This document shows, one piece after another, positions 21,612-34,141 of a stretch of DNA of 64,000 bases. Position 1 is the first letter of the stretch, and the number at the start of each line of letters is the position of its first letter. A model generated the notes under the pieces. That model was not told the origin of the DNA and did not search any database. It saw only the letters and a list, made by a program, of their open reading frames with translations. Position numbers and translations under genes: made by a program. The stretch is taken from assembly GCA_039111635.1 (NCBI GenBank), contig JBCAQO010000002.1, forward strand, positions 682,001 to 746,000. Reading direction: 5' to 3'. Origin of the DNA: Heterobasidion occidentale. Taxonomy: Eukaryota > Basidiomycota > Agaricomycetes > Russulales > Bondarzewiaceae.

Positions 21612-24406
21612 CTAAGATTCTTTGACATCTGGGAAGTAGCCCATCGCAATCTTTGACCAATCGAAAACAGATCGATTGAAAAGCGGGAGATCCCTCATGG
21701 TTTCAGGAGCTGCCTTCGACAGTCTTCTGGCTTGATCGGATAGCTTCTGCACAGACTGGATGGAATAAACCTGAGTTTGTCATTGCGAATCCCAAAAGCT
21801 GGACTTACTGAGTTTCTTTCACCACTCCACTCGCCTGCCCATCCGTCCCGAGCATCAGCAATCGCGGCAAATCCCTGTTGGGCGTTGCTAAAGAGGTCGG
21901 CAATCGGGTAAGTTTCATCCTATGGAGTCCTTGAGCAAGCGAATTCCACGAGTCAAGGCCTGGACCTCACCTCTAAGCTTTCAGCGCATGCTGCGACAAA
22001 GGTGTCTGGGTCCGGGTGGCCAATGGGAGGGTTCATGGTTGTTTGGTATTCGGGTTGAAACGCCCACTTATACCGCTTCAAGCTATTTTGTGACCAACGA
22101 TATCGAGAAGATGGCAAGTCGGGAAGAGTGAGCTATAAGGACGTTGGCATCCACAAGTTGGAAACAATGAATCGCCAGGAAGACGGTTACCATGAACATT
22201 CCCAAGCACATCTTTTTCATGGCTGCCAAAAAATTGCGGTCGTACTCCAGCTCGGCGAAGGCTGCACTATCTGATCCTCCACGTCAAGCCTGTATTGCCT
22301 GGTGAACCAAGTAGTAGGGTCTACCTTTTGGGATGACTGGCGCGATGTCGCCGATCACGGTCAACTGGGACTCAATTACGTGTGACGCATACCAATATGC
22401 AAACGGCAACTCGTCCGCTACGTAGAGGTCGAGTTGGAATCCTGCGAAAATGACCTCGACGATGATGCGAAGCCTCCATATCAGGATGATATTCAGAACG
22501 GCGTTCAAGATAGCATGTTCTGTTTCGTTCTGAAAATCTGCCACAGTCAGATATGATAAAGCGTGCGAAGAAGAAAACTTGCCTCGGTATGGAGGATTGA
22601 TACCATATTTGCCCATGAGTTGTACAGAACGTGCCATTCGAGAAGAGAATTCGAAAGATGTCGGCGTCGCCTTGGAGGATTGGACCAGTACGATTTGACA
22701 TAACTAATCAGTGTCTGTGAGACGCTGTCAGTATATAGAATAATGAGAGGTTTTTGAACGGATAGTCACTAACCCGTGCTAATCTTTGTTCTATGTCTCT
22801 CAGGTACGACGCCGTAGAAACGATGGGCTGCCTTCTGACCACCGCAATGACTCGAGCCCAAGGCAACCCTAGGGTTTCGAGGAAGAATTGTTCGATAGTC
22901 CAGATTGGCAATCGGGTGCCTAAAACGCGATAACCATCGAAAAACACTGACTAGGACACATTAATCGTTCTGACACGGACATGATAATTTGGCCGCTCTC
23001 ACTTGGGTCAGCGAGCGTAGAAAGGGTGCTTTGACGCCTGGTGACAACGCGCGCAAGTTTCCTACAGTCTGGTTCGATTAGTTCACGTGAAAGAGTGACG
23101 GTCATCCCATTCTGACCTTCCAAGTAGACAGATGGGAGATAGCAGACAGCTGGCAAAGTTCAGTCCAGCCGTCCAAAAGACTTTCCAAAGCGTCCCAAGT
23201 ATCCTCTTGAGCAAGCACCGGTAGAACTTGAAGCGGTGCAAAGGTATTTAATCGGCGGCTGACAGAAGGGTCGAATGCCAATAACGCAGGAGATCCGACA
23301 GGCGGGGCCGGTGGGGCAGGGCGATACCGGATGTTGCGCAGGTAAATGCGAGCATGCGAAAGGAGAGTCTGGCAACGTTGTCTGTCCATTGGCATTTCAA
23401 GAGCGAACAGCTCCAGCAGAATCTGATAAAGTCAGAGACTTGAAAAGCATTGAAGATGGTCATATACTTCCTACCTTTCGTAACATTACTCGGTTGTATA
23501 GAGGTTCTCTCCAGCGTAAAGATTCTACGCAGTTATCAGGACGGTAAAAGAAGGTTAGGACATGACGAGCCTACCATTTGTAGAGATCCAATTGCATGCA
23601 CTCTCCAGACGCGACAACACATTTCTGATCTGTGTGCCCTCCATCAAGGAGACACCGCTTTTCTCTGATTGCCAGTCCTCTGTCTGCGAACAGACCGGTA
23701 TCAGCATGAACATGTGATAAGGGTAATAAGAACCGCATGCGGACGTCAAAGACTCTGCCCTTCGTTAGTTCCCTCCAAGTCATATCACAACACTTTAAAA
23801 CCCCTTCAACGCACGCTACAAGAACATGGATCAAGAGCTCAACAGGTCTTGCTGGATCACTTGAGACAGATGGCCAGAAATCCATAATGACATCAAGATC
23901 ATGCACATATTGAAGAGTGAAGACTGTTTGCGAAAGAGCATATCCAGCATGCCATTGCATCTACATTGTAAAATACATAATTCATCAGGACTTCTCGTCG
24001 AGCACAGACAGCCGTCCTCATTCACCTCGCAGGAACACACCCTATCGAGAATATAGCACAACTCCTCAGGAAGAAGCGGTGCCAGTGGGTCAAATGGAGG
24101 CCTATGATCTTCATTTAATGTCATTCCGCTGTCCATGCGTGGCTCTCCGATCTATGCACATGAAGGACATTCAGCGCTCACGTCAGGAAGACAAAACCCA
24201 CCTCTATGACACTCATGGAATCCATCAGAGTGAATCCGTCCGTGAGTAGCAATTGGCCAGGTTCCATGGCTACAAAAGTTGCATGCCTGAGTGTGGCACA
24301 GACGCGATTGACCATCTTGCACACCTTTTCCAGCCTCCCGAAACAAGTCTGTGACATCTTCGAAATCATCGCCTCCAGGAAGTTCGTAGTCCTCGTCTTC
24401 GTCCAT
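21612..24406 (-). CDS. MAK10: NatC N-terminal acetyltransferase auxiliary subunit NAA35 / Mak10
   Basis: Non-catalytic ribosome-anchoring subunit of the NatC complex, which acetylates N-terminal Met-hydrophobic proteins. Start MDEDEDYELPGGDDFEDVTD at 24406. Exons spliced by short introns give DVTDLFREAGK, AMEPGQLLLTDGFTLMDSMS, VIEIGEPRMDSGM, then EELCYILDRVCSCE, MQWHAGYALSQTVFTLQYVH and EDWQSEKSGVSLMEGTQIRN. These match the conserved Mak10 N-terminal domain (EMMDPKMDxGM type) in order. Further exons to the left encode YFAYWYASHV-like and PPYRGKFSS segments and end KGYFPDVKES-like at the stop 21612-21614. At least ten introns. The start lies only 69 bases from that of the TrpRS gene. Confidence 0.87.
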
Positions 24407-24475
24407 CGTCGACCAAAGAGTTGAGGGAAGGCTGCCGGGACTGGGGGTAGCTGAGGCTAGTTGAGGGTATGAAAG
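24407..24475. promoter_or_regulatory. 69-base divergent promoter between NAA35/MAK10 and mitochondrial TrpRS
   Basis: Only 69 bases separate the two ATG codons (24406 minus, 24476 plus). The stretch is G-rich on the plus strand (GGGACTGGGGGTAGCTGAGG), with no TATA box. Both 5' UTRs must be very short or overlap. Confidence 0.6.
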
Positions 24476-25954
24476 ATGCTGAGTTTGAAACTTTCCTCTT
24501 TGATGTTCTCTTCTACCCGCTCGTATGTCTGTGCGCTGCGGTCATCATGGAGTGTTGGACGAGCATCTTCAACTCCAGCTTCGGCCATAATCAAAACTTG
24601 CAGAAGGTTTCAGAGCACGTCTGTACAGCCTCACTCAGAGAGCGTTTCTGCTCGTCGCCCACGTGTAATATTTTCTGGCATTCAACCGACTGGTATACCC
24701 CATGTGCGTGCTCAAGATTGACACTTTTAAGCTAGGTTAACAACCATGGTTAGCTAGGGAACTATTTCGGTGCTCTTGCTAATTGGGTGAAGCTTCAGCG
24801 GGAGGCAGACCCTGGCGATGAGCTCATCTTCTCCATCGTAGGGTGGCATGCTCTTACCCTACCTCAAAATCCAAAGGCTCTACAAGCTGCTCGCATGGAC
24901 ATGGTTGCACTCATGCTTGCTGTTGGGATTGACCCTAAGCGGTCTATAGTATTTCATCAGGATCATGTATGTCAAAGCCAGTTTAGATCACGCTCGCGCA
25001 GAAAACTTGACGAAAATTCAGATCCAAAACCATACTGAGCTGGCTTGGATTTTGAGTTGCCTTACGCCTGTAGGTCGCTTGATGCGCATGACGACCTGGA
25101 AGGTATGCAGTCCTTTCTCCCTTATTTCACGTTTTCTTGAGCTTTTACATCTGATAGTCCAGATTGGCGGTTTCACGGAACGCCAACGATGAATCTGAAG
25201 TCGATGACTCCTTACTTAACGCTGGACTATTGACTTACCCAGTGCTGCAAGCAGCAGATATTCTAGCATACAAGTTCGCTAACGTCTCGCATACAAAGGC
25301 CCACCTGACCGTTTTTCTACTAGGGCAACTCATGTGCCCGTGGGCGATGATCAGCAACAGCATCTAGAATTATGCAGGGACATTGCAGACTCCTTCAACA
25401 GGGCGTACAAAAAACCCTCACCGTTGTTCCCTCTACCTAGGCATATGTATAGTGAGCCAAATACTTGCCTATCGTCTACCAATGGTGCTCTAATGGCCTA
25501 AAAAGCACCCACGAAACGCGTTCTTTCTCTGAAGGACCCATCTTCCAAAATGTCTAAGTCTGCCGCCGACGCAAACTCCCGCATCATCCTCACGGATACT
25601 GCCGCCCAAATCAAGAACAAGATTCGTGGCGCAACGACGGACTCAATTCAAGGCATCACTTACGATCCCGTCAGCCGCCCTGGGACATCGAACTTGCTCC
25701 TCATACTTGCTGCCTGCACCGATAAAGACGTGGTGGAGGTTGCGAAACGGTACGCGAACAAGAATCACGGCGATTTGAAGGCCGATGTATCCGAAGCCAT
25801 TGAGGAGGCGTTCAAGGGCCCCCGAGCAGGATTCGAAAAGCTACGATCGGAAAGTGCGTATTTGACTCGAATTTCGGAGGAGGGTGCTGCAAAAGCACGG
25901 GCGAAGTCGGATATCACAATTAAAGAGGTCAGGAGGCGCGTGGGGTTGGCTTGA
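24476..25954 (+). CDS. MSW1: Mitochondrial tryptophanyl-tRNA synthetase
   Basis: Class I aminoacyl-tRNA synthetase charging mitochondrial tRNA-Trp. Start [20 protein letters not shown] at 24476, a basic, Ser-rich presequence of about 55 residues. Spliced motifs: [25 protein letters not shown] (HIGH motif region), [67 protein letters not shown] and [16 protein letters not shown] (KMSKS loop, complete). The C-terminus is [15 protein letters not shown]. Introns join in frame throughout. Length and bacterial-like sequence fit the mitochondrial rather than cytosolic enzyme. Confidence 0.93.
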
Positions 25955-26115
25955 TACTGTTGTCCTACTCTTGCTTTCTTTCGCACTCGAGTTTGTTTTT
26001 ACCCATCAGCTTGACAGTGCTACATTTACAAAATCACTCGCTACGGAGGTGCAGTCATCTGCGGGTGTAAGGCCTAGCATCCATACTTCCTAGTAAAGAC
26101 AATCCATCCATCTCT

Positions 26116-26667
26116 TCAACTGGCCTCCGCGCGCGCCACGAACTCGGCGAAAGTCTCGTCCGCCAGCGGGTTTGCAGCAAAGGCCATGCCGAGCTTGCAG
26201 TGGTTGATCTGTTGGCAACTGACCCATATAGGATCAGTGCTCTCGACCGTGATATTAAATGTCGGGAAGTCCGTCGTCTGGCCTGCCGCCACCGGGTTGC
26301 TTTAGGTACACGAGATGAGCGATGAAAATGCAGACACGGCCTCGACAAGCTGCCACATACAAGCCGGAGTCAAATCCGCCCTCTGCAGGCGTGCAAGGAG
26401 TCTCGAAGGATGTCTGAGTGGCGCTATGATTTTTCTGAACACTGTACAGTACAAACATGCAGTCAGCGACTTCGTCAGATGGTATTGAGATATTCGGCTA
26501 GAAACCTACAACATAAACTCGATGACGTCCCCAATGACAGCAGTGAGGTTGCTTGGCGTAAATGTCAGGCCTCCACCTTCACCGACAACGACGAGGTGGG
26601 TTTCGCCTGACGCGAGAGGCACGAGAGAGAGAGCTGCAACAACAACGATTTTCAACAGAGTGAACAT
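26116..26667 (-). CDS. Secreted cupredoxin-like protein
   Basis: Small extracellular protein of the blue-copper fold. Start MFTLLKIVVVAALSLVPLAS at 26667 (signal peptide). Spliced protein: GETHLVVVGEGGGLTFTPSN, LTAVIGDVIEFI|VQKNHSATQTSF, ETPCTPAEGGFDSGF|NPVAAGQTTDFP, FNITVESTDPIWVSCQQINH, CKLGMAFAANPLADETFAEF. The first intron runs from GTTGTAGG to CTGTACAG and the second from GTATGTGG to CTAAAG. The KNHS and C..H..M spacing gives the expected His, Cys, His, Met copper ligands. Such proteins are common among basidiomycete secreted proteins; the physiological role is unknown. Stop 26116-26118. Confidence 0.88.
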
Positions 26668-28452
26668 GGCGGATGTGCGACTAGAGAAGAAGTGGGTCAA
26701 TGCGATCCTGACCGATGCCTGTGCTGGGGAATGGGCTTTATACGAAAAGCAAGGGAAATTCGAAGTCGGGGTGAGGGAAAAGAGACAACATCGATGAGAG
26801 AAACACTGCGAGACGGAACACTCCAATCCCGTTTCATTTGTGTTACGACCATGCTTAGTGGAGAGCGGCAGGGAACCCACAGCAAAGTTGCAGCTAGAAA
26901 TATCCAGAAATGTGGTTTCGCCCTTGCCGAGAGTGCATTGAAGATGCAAGGAGGGGAAGCTGTGGTAATTTTCACCGCAGACGGATATGCAGGTCCTGGA
27001 AGTATGGGAATGAGTAAGGACCTGCCAAGGAGAGCAAAATATGCATATAGAATGGCTTCAAGCCCAGCAGCCTAGGTACGGACATGAGCAGGACCGCAGG
27101 TGTGGTAGCATAGAAAAGGTACGCATTCGTATAGAACTTGCTTGGGAGCTTGGGATTTTTGACTGTGGAGAAACAAAAATTTCGTAAGTGGATTCAAATG
27201 GTTGAGGGACATTACGAGGACACCGCCAGCGTGCATTTATTGAATTAATGCTTCAAACCAACCCAGAACAGGCTCCAGGGCTGGAGGGCTGGAGGTGAGC
27301 GGCGACCAGCGGTCCACACAGTCTATGAGACTCAAGCGGTGACACTCTCAATGAGCTCCGGCCGAGACAGAGAATGGACGGAGAGTTGAGGTCATTATGC
27401 TCCACGGAACCGAGATTGTGTATTTTCAGGAATTCCGGTGAATGGACGTTTGACTGGACATGAGAAAAGTATGAAGACATGTCAGCCCTGTACCAAGACG
27501 GTCATATTGCCATGTCTCAGGCCACAATTGCCTCACGAAATCAACATGTGCGAGGCCCCGTGGTAGGCAATCGCGGCAGTCAATGGGGAAGATGTAGCCT
27601 CATAGAGGCGATGGGGCATGTGCACTCTCAGGAGAAGAGCTGCAGGATTATACCCCAATCTTCACACTGCAATAGCCTATACCGGAGATCCGTCAAACCT
27701 AAGAAACCGATCGCGGACTCATTCCAAACCTTTTCCCATGCCCATGTCATGGAAGGTTATATCGCTGACATGCGGCGGCCCTTACCCGTGTTCAGCTGCG
27801 CTGAGTTCTGGGATGATGATGGCTCGACGGTCTTTGATTCGGCGTTCATTCCTGCGTTCTCACGGTCCACGTGGTCATTTCGCCACTCGCGTCGTTTTCG
27901 TCATGGTGTTTACACTTTTCTATCTGATCCACATTTACATACTTTGGGATGGCCTGCCACAAATGGCATCAAGTTATGTTCGGAGGGCCGTGGTACTTAT
28001 GGGAGTGGTATGGGACAGTGGTCGGAAGCATTTCGAGTTTATGTACCAAATTTAATCCTAATGGGGTTTGCCGGATAACTGCTATAAACGGATATACACG
28101 GATCAATACTCTCATTCAAGGCCCCAGAATAAGCGACGTCGACTGCTTGGCCGTATCATACGGTGTTGCGTGGAAGTTGTCCTCAACGTCGACAATACCA
28201 GGCCGTTCAACCTTACAATGTGTAACGCTGAACAAGGAATCACGGCGCCGATGCGCTCCGTATACTCCGTAGGCTGTGATCTTTGATGACCCCGAAAGCC
28301 GAGGGCGCTCTCAATACATATGAGGTCAGCGCTCAGGAGGTCTTCAATCAGCCCCCCTCTCCTCCATTCGCACAAACCCTCGCGAATTCCACCTCTCAGC
28401 AGACCCTCTGCTCCATTTCTTTTCTAGGCGTCTATTTTCAGCCTCTGGAGCC
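26668..28452. other. Gene-poor stretch, 1.8 kb
   Basis: No supported gene. Open frames at 26692-27075, 27479-28078 (199 codons) and 27618-28055 overlap one another in different frames, with no signal peptide or known motif. The right end is the epsin leader, rich in CCTCTCCTCC pyrimidines. Confidence 0.45.
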
Positions 28453-30221
28453 ATGTCTTTCGCGCACGCGGGCAAGAGCGCGCTCCGTGCTGCGAAGAAT
28501 ATCACGCACGGGTACTCGGACACAGAGTCGAAGGCTCGAGCGGCGACGAGCAATGAGTCGATGCCACCGAGTGGCCAGCAGATGCATGAGCTCTCTGTGC
28601 TATCGTACAATCAGTGGGTCATCCCTTTGTCTGTCTCGACGAGCAACCGATCGTCGAGGTCCGCAGGCAGGATTTTGTAGAGATAATGGAGATCCTGGAC
28701 AAGCGCTTGAACGACAAGGGAAAATACTGGCGGCACGTATACAAAGTAACCATCCATATTCTCGCTCGTTGCACAGAAACTGAACATCATCACGCCATGT
28801 TCCAGTCGCTGGTCGTTGTGGACTATCTCTTGCACAGCGGCTCTCCGGCCGTCATATCATATTTCCGCAGCAACATCTACATCGTTAAGACGCTCACGGA
28901 GTTCCAGTACGTTGACGACACTGGTCGGGACGTCGGCGGGAATATTCGTGCTCGCGCTCGCGATATCACCCGACTGCTCAATGACGAGACACGGCTGGCG
29001 AGTGAGCGGCGGAATCGACAGCAGATGCACGATCGCATGCTAGGAAGGAGCAATCACGAAACTTCAGGCGGGAGAAGTAGCCGAGATGACCCTGAGGGCA
29101 GGGAAGCTAGGAGAGGAGACGGGGCCGACGAGGAGGACCTGCAGCGGGCATTGGAAGCGAGTCGAAGCAACGAGCAGGGTATGACGAATGAAGAGAGGGA
29201 TTTGGCGCGCGCTTTGCAGTTGAGTCGCGAGGAGGAAGAGGAGAGGAAGCGGAACCAGTCGGAGAAGAGCATGCAGGATGCCCTCTTCGACGACAACCAA
29301 CAAATGTGCGTTTAAATTGTCAACGGCCTGATATCCGCATCTCTGACACTGGTATTCAGAAACCTTGTGGACACATCTGTCCCTGCAGCACCTTACGTCC
29401 AGCCCCAGTTCACTCAGCTGCAGCCACAGTACACCCAATTCCAGCCTCAATATCCTCAATACTCGTTACAGCCGCAGTTCACTCAACTTCAACCTCAGTA
29501 CACAATGCAACCTCAGTACACGGCGTACAACCCCTATGCTCAACAACAACAGTATGATGCCATGACTCAAGTATGTTTTGTCACTCACATCATCGATCAT
29601 TTGCTCAACCATGCTTTATCATCTGAATATCCTTGCAAGCAGCAGCAGCAGTACCATACGTCGATGCAAGCTAGTCAGCCGCAGCAGCTCGTCCCTCAGG
29701 CAACAGCTTACAAGTCAGTGCAAACCCATTTGGTCTCCTTGGACATAATTTCCCCGTAAAGCGATGCTGACTCGAACTCGTGATATCTAGATCTAACAAT
29801 CCTTTTGCACACCCATCATCTGTCCTCTCGTCGCCCAGTCCAACATTGTTTTCGAACACGACTCCTACGTCTACGCCTGCCTTGACGTATCGCGCCTCCA
29901 CTGCCTCGTCCGACGCTTCGTCTCGCCCTCCCGCCACGCCGGATGCATCTGCAATGAGCGTCCGGAGCGAGAACGCACGTCTCGCTCAGCTATTTGCTGG
30001 GCGAACGGGCAATGAAGACGGCGTCGATACGTTTGGAAACACTGGAGTTCTCCGGTAAGTACATTTTCTTCACTCCATCGTACCAATGATCGGATTTTGA
30101 CATGCTGACCCCGGATCTCTTCTCCTACAGATATGGCGACAGGACGTACGGGCAACTAAGTGCGCAGAAAACTGGTCAAATGCGCGCAAGCCCGAGTTTG
30201 AGTCCATCCCTCTTTCCCTAA
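28453..30221 (+). CDS. ENT1: Epsin (ENTH-domain endocytic adaptor)
   Basis: Clathrin adaptor binding PI(4,5)P2 and ubiquitinated cargo at the plasma membrane. Start MSFAHAGKSALRAAKNITHG at 28453. ENTH domain: ARAATSNESMPPSGQQMHEL, SVLSYNQ|QDFVEIMEILDKRL, NDKGKYWRHVYKVTIHIL, VVVDYLLHSGSPAVISYFR, then RDVGGNIRARARDITRLLND. Two ubiquitin-interacting motifs follow: EEDLQRALEASRSNEQ and ERDLARALQLSREEEE. A Gln-rich segment with repeated QPQYTQ units leads to a single NPF motif (SNNPFAHPSS) that would bind EH-domain proteins. The stop is TAA at 30219-30221. Introns near 28615-28664, 29306-29360, 29574-29642, 29713-29791 and 30056-30130. Confidence 0.92.
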
Positions 30222-30748
30222 TATCCACACTTCCCGCCTACTGTCATTGAGCAAGTTTGCGCTCTCTGTATTGTTGTATGTACCACTGTATGTTGTGTGT
30301 ACTATTTGGGTGTACCATCATTGCTCCTCTGAAGCCTCGATCTCTCCATCTAGCCCCCTTTCCGCCGTATGCCTTGTATCTGTTGTATTGTGCTTCCCAC
30401 TCCCCATAATCTACAGGTCTTCTGTTGAATGATGCTGAGTTGTGTGCTACCTGGCGCTGCTTCTGGCCCTATAAATGAAGGTAGCTACAAGGGCAGACTA
30501 GGGCTTCTCTAAGGTCAAGGCGAGAAATATCATCGAGGAACATCGACACAAGCCGCAGAGCAGCCCAACCGACCTGTAGGGTAATATCAGAAATTTACAG
30601 AGCGAAAATTCAAACCGAACGGACAACTTAACACCGTAGGTGTGGAGCTCCTGTAGAAGTCCGATACTTATTTCTAGTTATACAAATTATGTAGGTGTAT
30701 ACAACAATGATAAACCCATGATCCCATCCGCCCTGTCGAAACGATCTA
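30222..30748. other. Intergenic 3' regions of the epsin and CR-like gene A (tail to tail)
   Basis: 527 bases between convergent genes. No ORF of interest. T-rich epsin 3' UTR on the left; AATTATACAAATTATG-type A/T-rich DNA near 30670-30700 on the right. Confidence 0.45.
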
Positions 30749-33633
30749 CTATATCTTGATGGCCATCGTGGCAGCTTGCAGCTCGTCCGCATATTTCTGG
30801 AATTCAGGGTGTGGGCAAGCGAGGACACGCTGGAACATCATATCGAATACACCCTCAAACCCATCGATGACGGGGTACTGGGCCTTGTGATGCCCACGCA
30901 CATTCAGGCAGTACCGCTTCACTTCATCCTCCTTCTTCTCTGCGTATCCATGCCACTTACAGCCCGTAGTGTCAGCCTTCCCGAACGTCAATTTGGAGTG
31001 AGGTCCGCGCATCCTATCAAATTTGCTCATGGCGTTCAAATCGAGGAAGAGTGCAACGTGCATGGGTTTCGAGAGTGAACCATCTTTTTGGATGATGAAA
31101 GGGCAGGTCTGGCCATCAGCGGCTGACTTCTTGGCCGCGGTCAATCTTGCCTTCATCTGGTACGGGATGATGACAAATTTGGTCAATACAATCGGCTCCT
31201 TGATGTCGCCCTCGTAGCCCACGAAAAAGCCGTCCATCACTGGCTGGCTAAACTTGCACTGAACCGCGCAGGTGCGAGTCCAGAGTTCGCAGAGAAATTT
31301 GGGCGTCAGCTCGCTGATGTCGGTGTCGATTTCAACAAAGTGGGTAAAGTTGAGCCAAACATTGCCGGCCCAGTGTTTGAGGTCGTTGCGAAGCTTCGTT
31401 TGGTCCTCGTCGTTGCTGAGACCGAAGTTGTCGCCAAGCAAGGTGCTGAGGAATTGGCTGAGGTTCACAGCTGGGATCACAGCAGGCCGTGTGCTCTCTC
31501 TGGGAATAAAATAGCCGCCTTTGGGAAGGGTCGCCTTGTCGCGCGCGAGTACCATGAGAAGCCGGCCGCATAACTCGCCCTGAAGACCTCGGTCGAGCAC
31601 GATTCCATTGAGAACAAGCTTCGTGAGCAAAGTCTCCATCGCAAGATTATAGCCATTTCCAGGTCGATTCAGCACCTGGGCGGCAGCAACAGCAAGAAGC
31701 GGTTCGGAGGGCGCTTTGGTGATAACGATACCGTCGACGACACCCATCAGAATGCGCATGTGACGTGCTACCGCGGTTGCTGCCACGCGACTCGCAGCGG
31801 CGCTTTCAGGAACTTCAAGCAAGACTCGATTTGCGAAGGCGGCGAGAACGTGGTTTGCGTTGTTTGGGTCGAAGGAGGGGCTATGAAAAAGCTTTAGTTC
31901 GGCCTCTCGCACCAGATCAATGTGCGTCTCGCCAGTGGCCCAAAGCTATTTACAGAGTGTATGCATCAAGACCTGAACAAACACACATTAAGACTGACAC
32001 TGACCGGACGACCAAAATGTTTGAGATTGTGCAGCCTCAGCGCATCTTCGGGTTTCTCGACTAGTTTCGGTGTTTCCTCCTTGAACTGATCGAATCCGAT
32101 GTAATTCCAGACGGGTAACGGGATGAGCGCATCTCTAAGTCTGAAAGAAGAGGCCATATCTCCGGTCCCGAATAGCAGAGGTATAGACGAGTTTGTGTCC
32201 AAAAGAAGGTGCCAGAACACGACGCCATGAGTATTTTCGCAGTGGTCAGCGGCTTTGATTATGCGCTCCAAAGCGATCAACGACATATGTGCAGCGGGAG
32301 GGCGCGGGCCTTCTGTGTTGCGCTGCCTGAAGTTCAGGCTAGTGCACTCGTCGAAGGCAAAAATAAAGCGATTGTAACCAAGCGCGTGAAGCTTCTCCGC
32401 GAATCCTTGCATTCTAACCTTGACGAGGAGAGAGAAAACTTTTTCGTACCATTCGATCACATCTTCAAGTTCAGCTTTCGTCGGCCTTACCGAATGAGGA
32501 CCATTGGATCGAATTCCTTGCAGCTCGACCTCGTGTTTGGCGAGAATCTCATCTGCAAGCCGAACAACCGTGGCGAAGAGCTCTTCACGCATGGCTGCCG
32601 GGAACTTCACCTGCCATGAACTCATCGCCTCCTTGGGTGAAGACGATTGGCCAATCGCATCTTTCGCAACCTCCAACAGTGCCCCATAGAAGGCCGCGGC
32701 CAATTCCTCGCCCTATCTCAACATTAGCGACACATATCATTGGAGTGCCTAACGGTAAGCTTACCATGAAATGGGGTGTACGTTCCTTTGCAAAAAATTC
32801 GTGGACGCCACCATCGCAAGGCGGCCAGCCTTTTGTCACCTCATCGCTTCCTCGAAAATAGACACTTAGAGTTGGGATCTGATATGATAGAAATCAAAAA
32901 GGGTGAAATATTCTGAGGAAAAATTACAGACATAAGACCCTAGCTGTTCGACTAGGCGTGATTTCCCAGTGCCACTAGACTGCAGGATGTTGATGATTCT
33001 TCCGTAGTGTGTATCACGGTTGTAGATAGAGTCATACACGGTAAGGGCACAAAGAAAATCATCGACGATCGTGCCCCGGTAGTGTTCATGGAAGGCCTTG
33101 TCTAACTGCTCCATCTGTTCATATCTGTTGTCGGAGGACGGAAGGGTCACTCAGCATTATAGGGACAAAGGTGACGAGACCGGCGCACTGTGTCTGCCGA
33201 TGTTCAACATTGCCTTTGAATCAAGCAAGTCAAACATGACGTAGAAAATATGAAGTTTGAGGGTCGTACTGCACATATTCAACAAAAAATCGCCGGCGTG
33301 TTCGCATTCGAGGACAAGGCGGATGAGCTCGGTGTTGGACCTCAATGCACGAGGATATGCTCTATCGCCGTCATTGAAGATAGCATACAGAAGGGTCGAC
33401 GGGAGTCGCATTGTAGATATTGCTCCTAATTTGGCCACAGCTCCCTCTGCGAAGTTCATGAGGAGAACTGATTCCGTAAAAGTTTGGTCATGGACGCCCG
33501 TTTGTTGTATAAACGACCTCACGGCGGTGTATTCTTTTAGGAGGTTCTGAGCCCCGTGAACGCTATTGCTGAGCGAGGAGAACCAGCCAGCTAGTTGCGT
33601 GTCGATTCTGTTAGGGAAGATGATATGGTTCAT
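30749..33633 (-). CDS. P-loop NTPase with C-terminal REase-like domain, Crinkler-RHS (CR)-like protein, copy A
   Basis: Predicted 893-residue protein from five exons that all join in phase: 33633-33189, 33149-32932, 32878-32765, 32712-32005, 31945-30749. The ATG at 33633 is chosen because its MNHI matches MGHI of the neighbouring paralogue. About residues 205-215 form a Walker A (QSSGTGKSRLVEQLG), about 378-385 a Walker B (RFIFAFDECTSLN). The C-terminal half has VLAAFANRVLLEV, GELCGRLLMVLARDKATLP and then MDGFFVGYEGDI followed by IIPYQMKAR; an Asp and then Q-x-K is the pattern of PD-(D/E)XK nuclease folds. P-loop plus REase is the layout described for eukaryotic CR effectors and for large basidiomycete families. 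Function in this fungus is unknown; the fold call is inference. Confidence 0.7.
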
Positions 33634-34141
33634 TTTGAGGGCGTGACTGGGGGTTGAGTGAGCAGTCTGTATAGGTATGGTAATGATCAACAACGAACCT
33701 ATCGTTGTCGTCGTCCCCTGTCGGGCGAGCTCGTTTGTGTGGTGGGTTCATACTGCTGATTTCGGGAATCGAGGTGTTAGAAAATACCCCTGAGGCCTGA
33801 ACCTGACACGCTATAAACCCAACATCACGGGACTATCACGGGATCTGAGTACAGACTGCACACAACTCTGCACACAGGACTCCCCGCCAAAGCATCAAAT
33901 TTGGATGCAGACCTTATACACACAACGATTGTCTTTCAGCCACGGAGACTATCATTTGGCGGGCCCCGCCAAAACCGCAACCAGTGAGCCCAGCCAGTGC
34001 CCAGCCGGTCTCCAATGGAGCCCTTGTGTCCGAGCCTAGGTACCGGGAACGCGTGGTATAATACCAGCCCCTGTTTCAGTTCAAATGCGCACAGACATCC
34101 TGGTAACAAACGCTCACAGACAACCCAGTGATACTCCAGTG
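33634..34141. promoter_or_regulatory. Shared divergent promoter of the two CR-like paralogues
   Basis: 508 bases between the two facing start codons. A TATA-like GGTATAATACC lies at 34055-34065, correctly placed for gene B. A run of CCCAGCCAGTGCCCAGCCGG is near 33985-34010. No ORF. Confidence 0.5.

Noticed and set aside
27479..28078. 199-codon plus-strand ORF
   Set aside because: No signal peptide or domain, and a second frame is equally open over the same stretch; likely chance.
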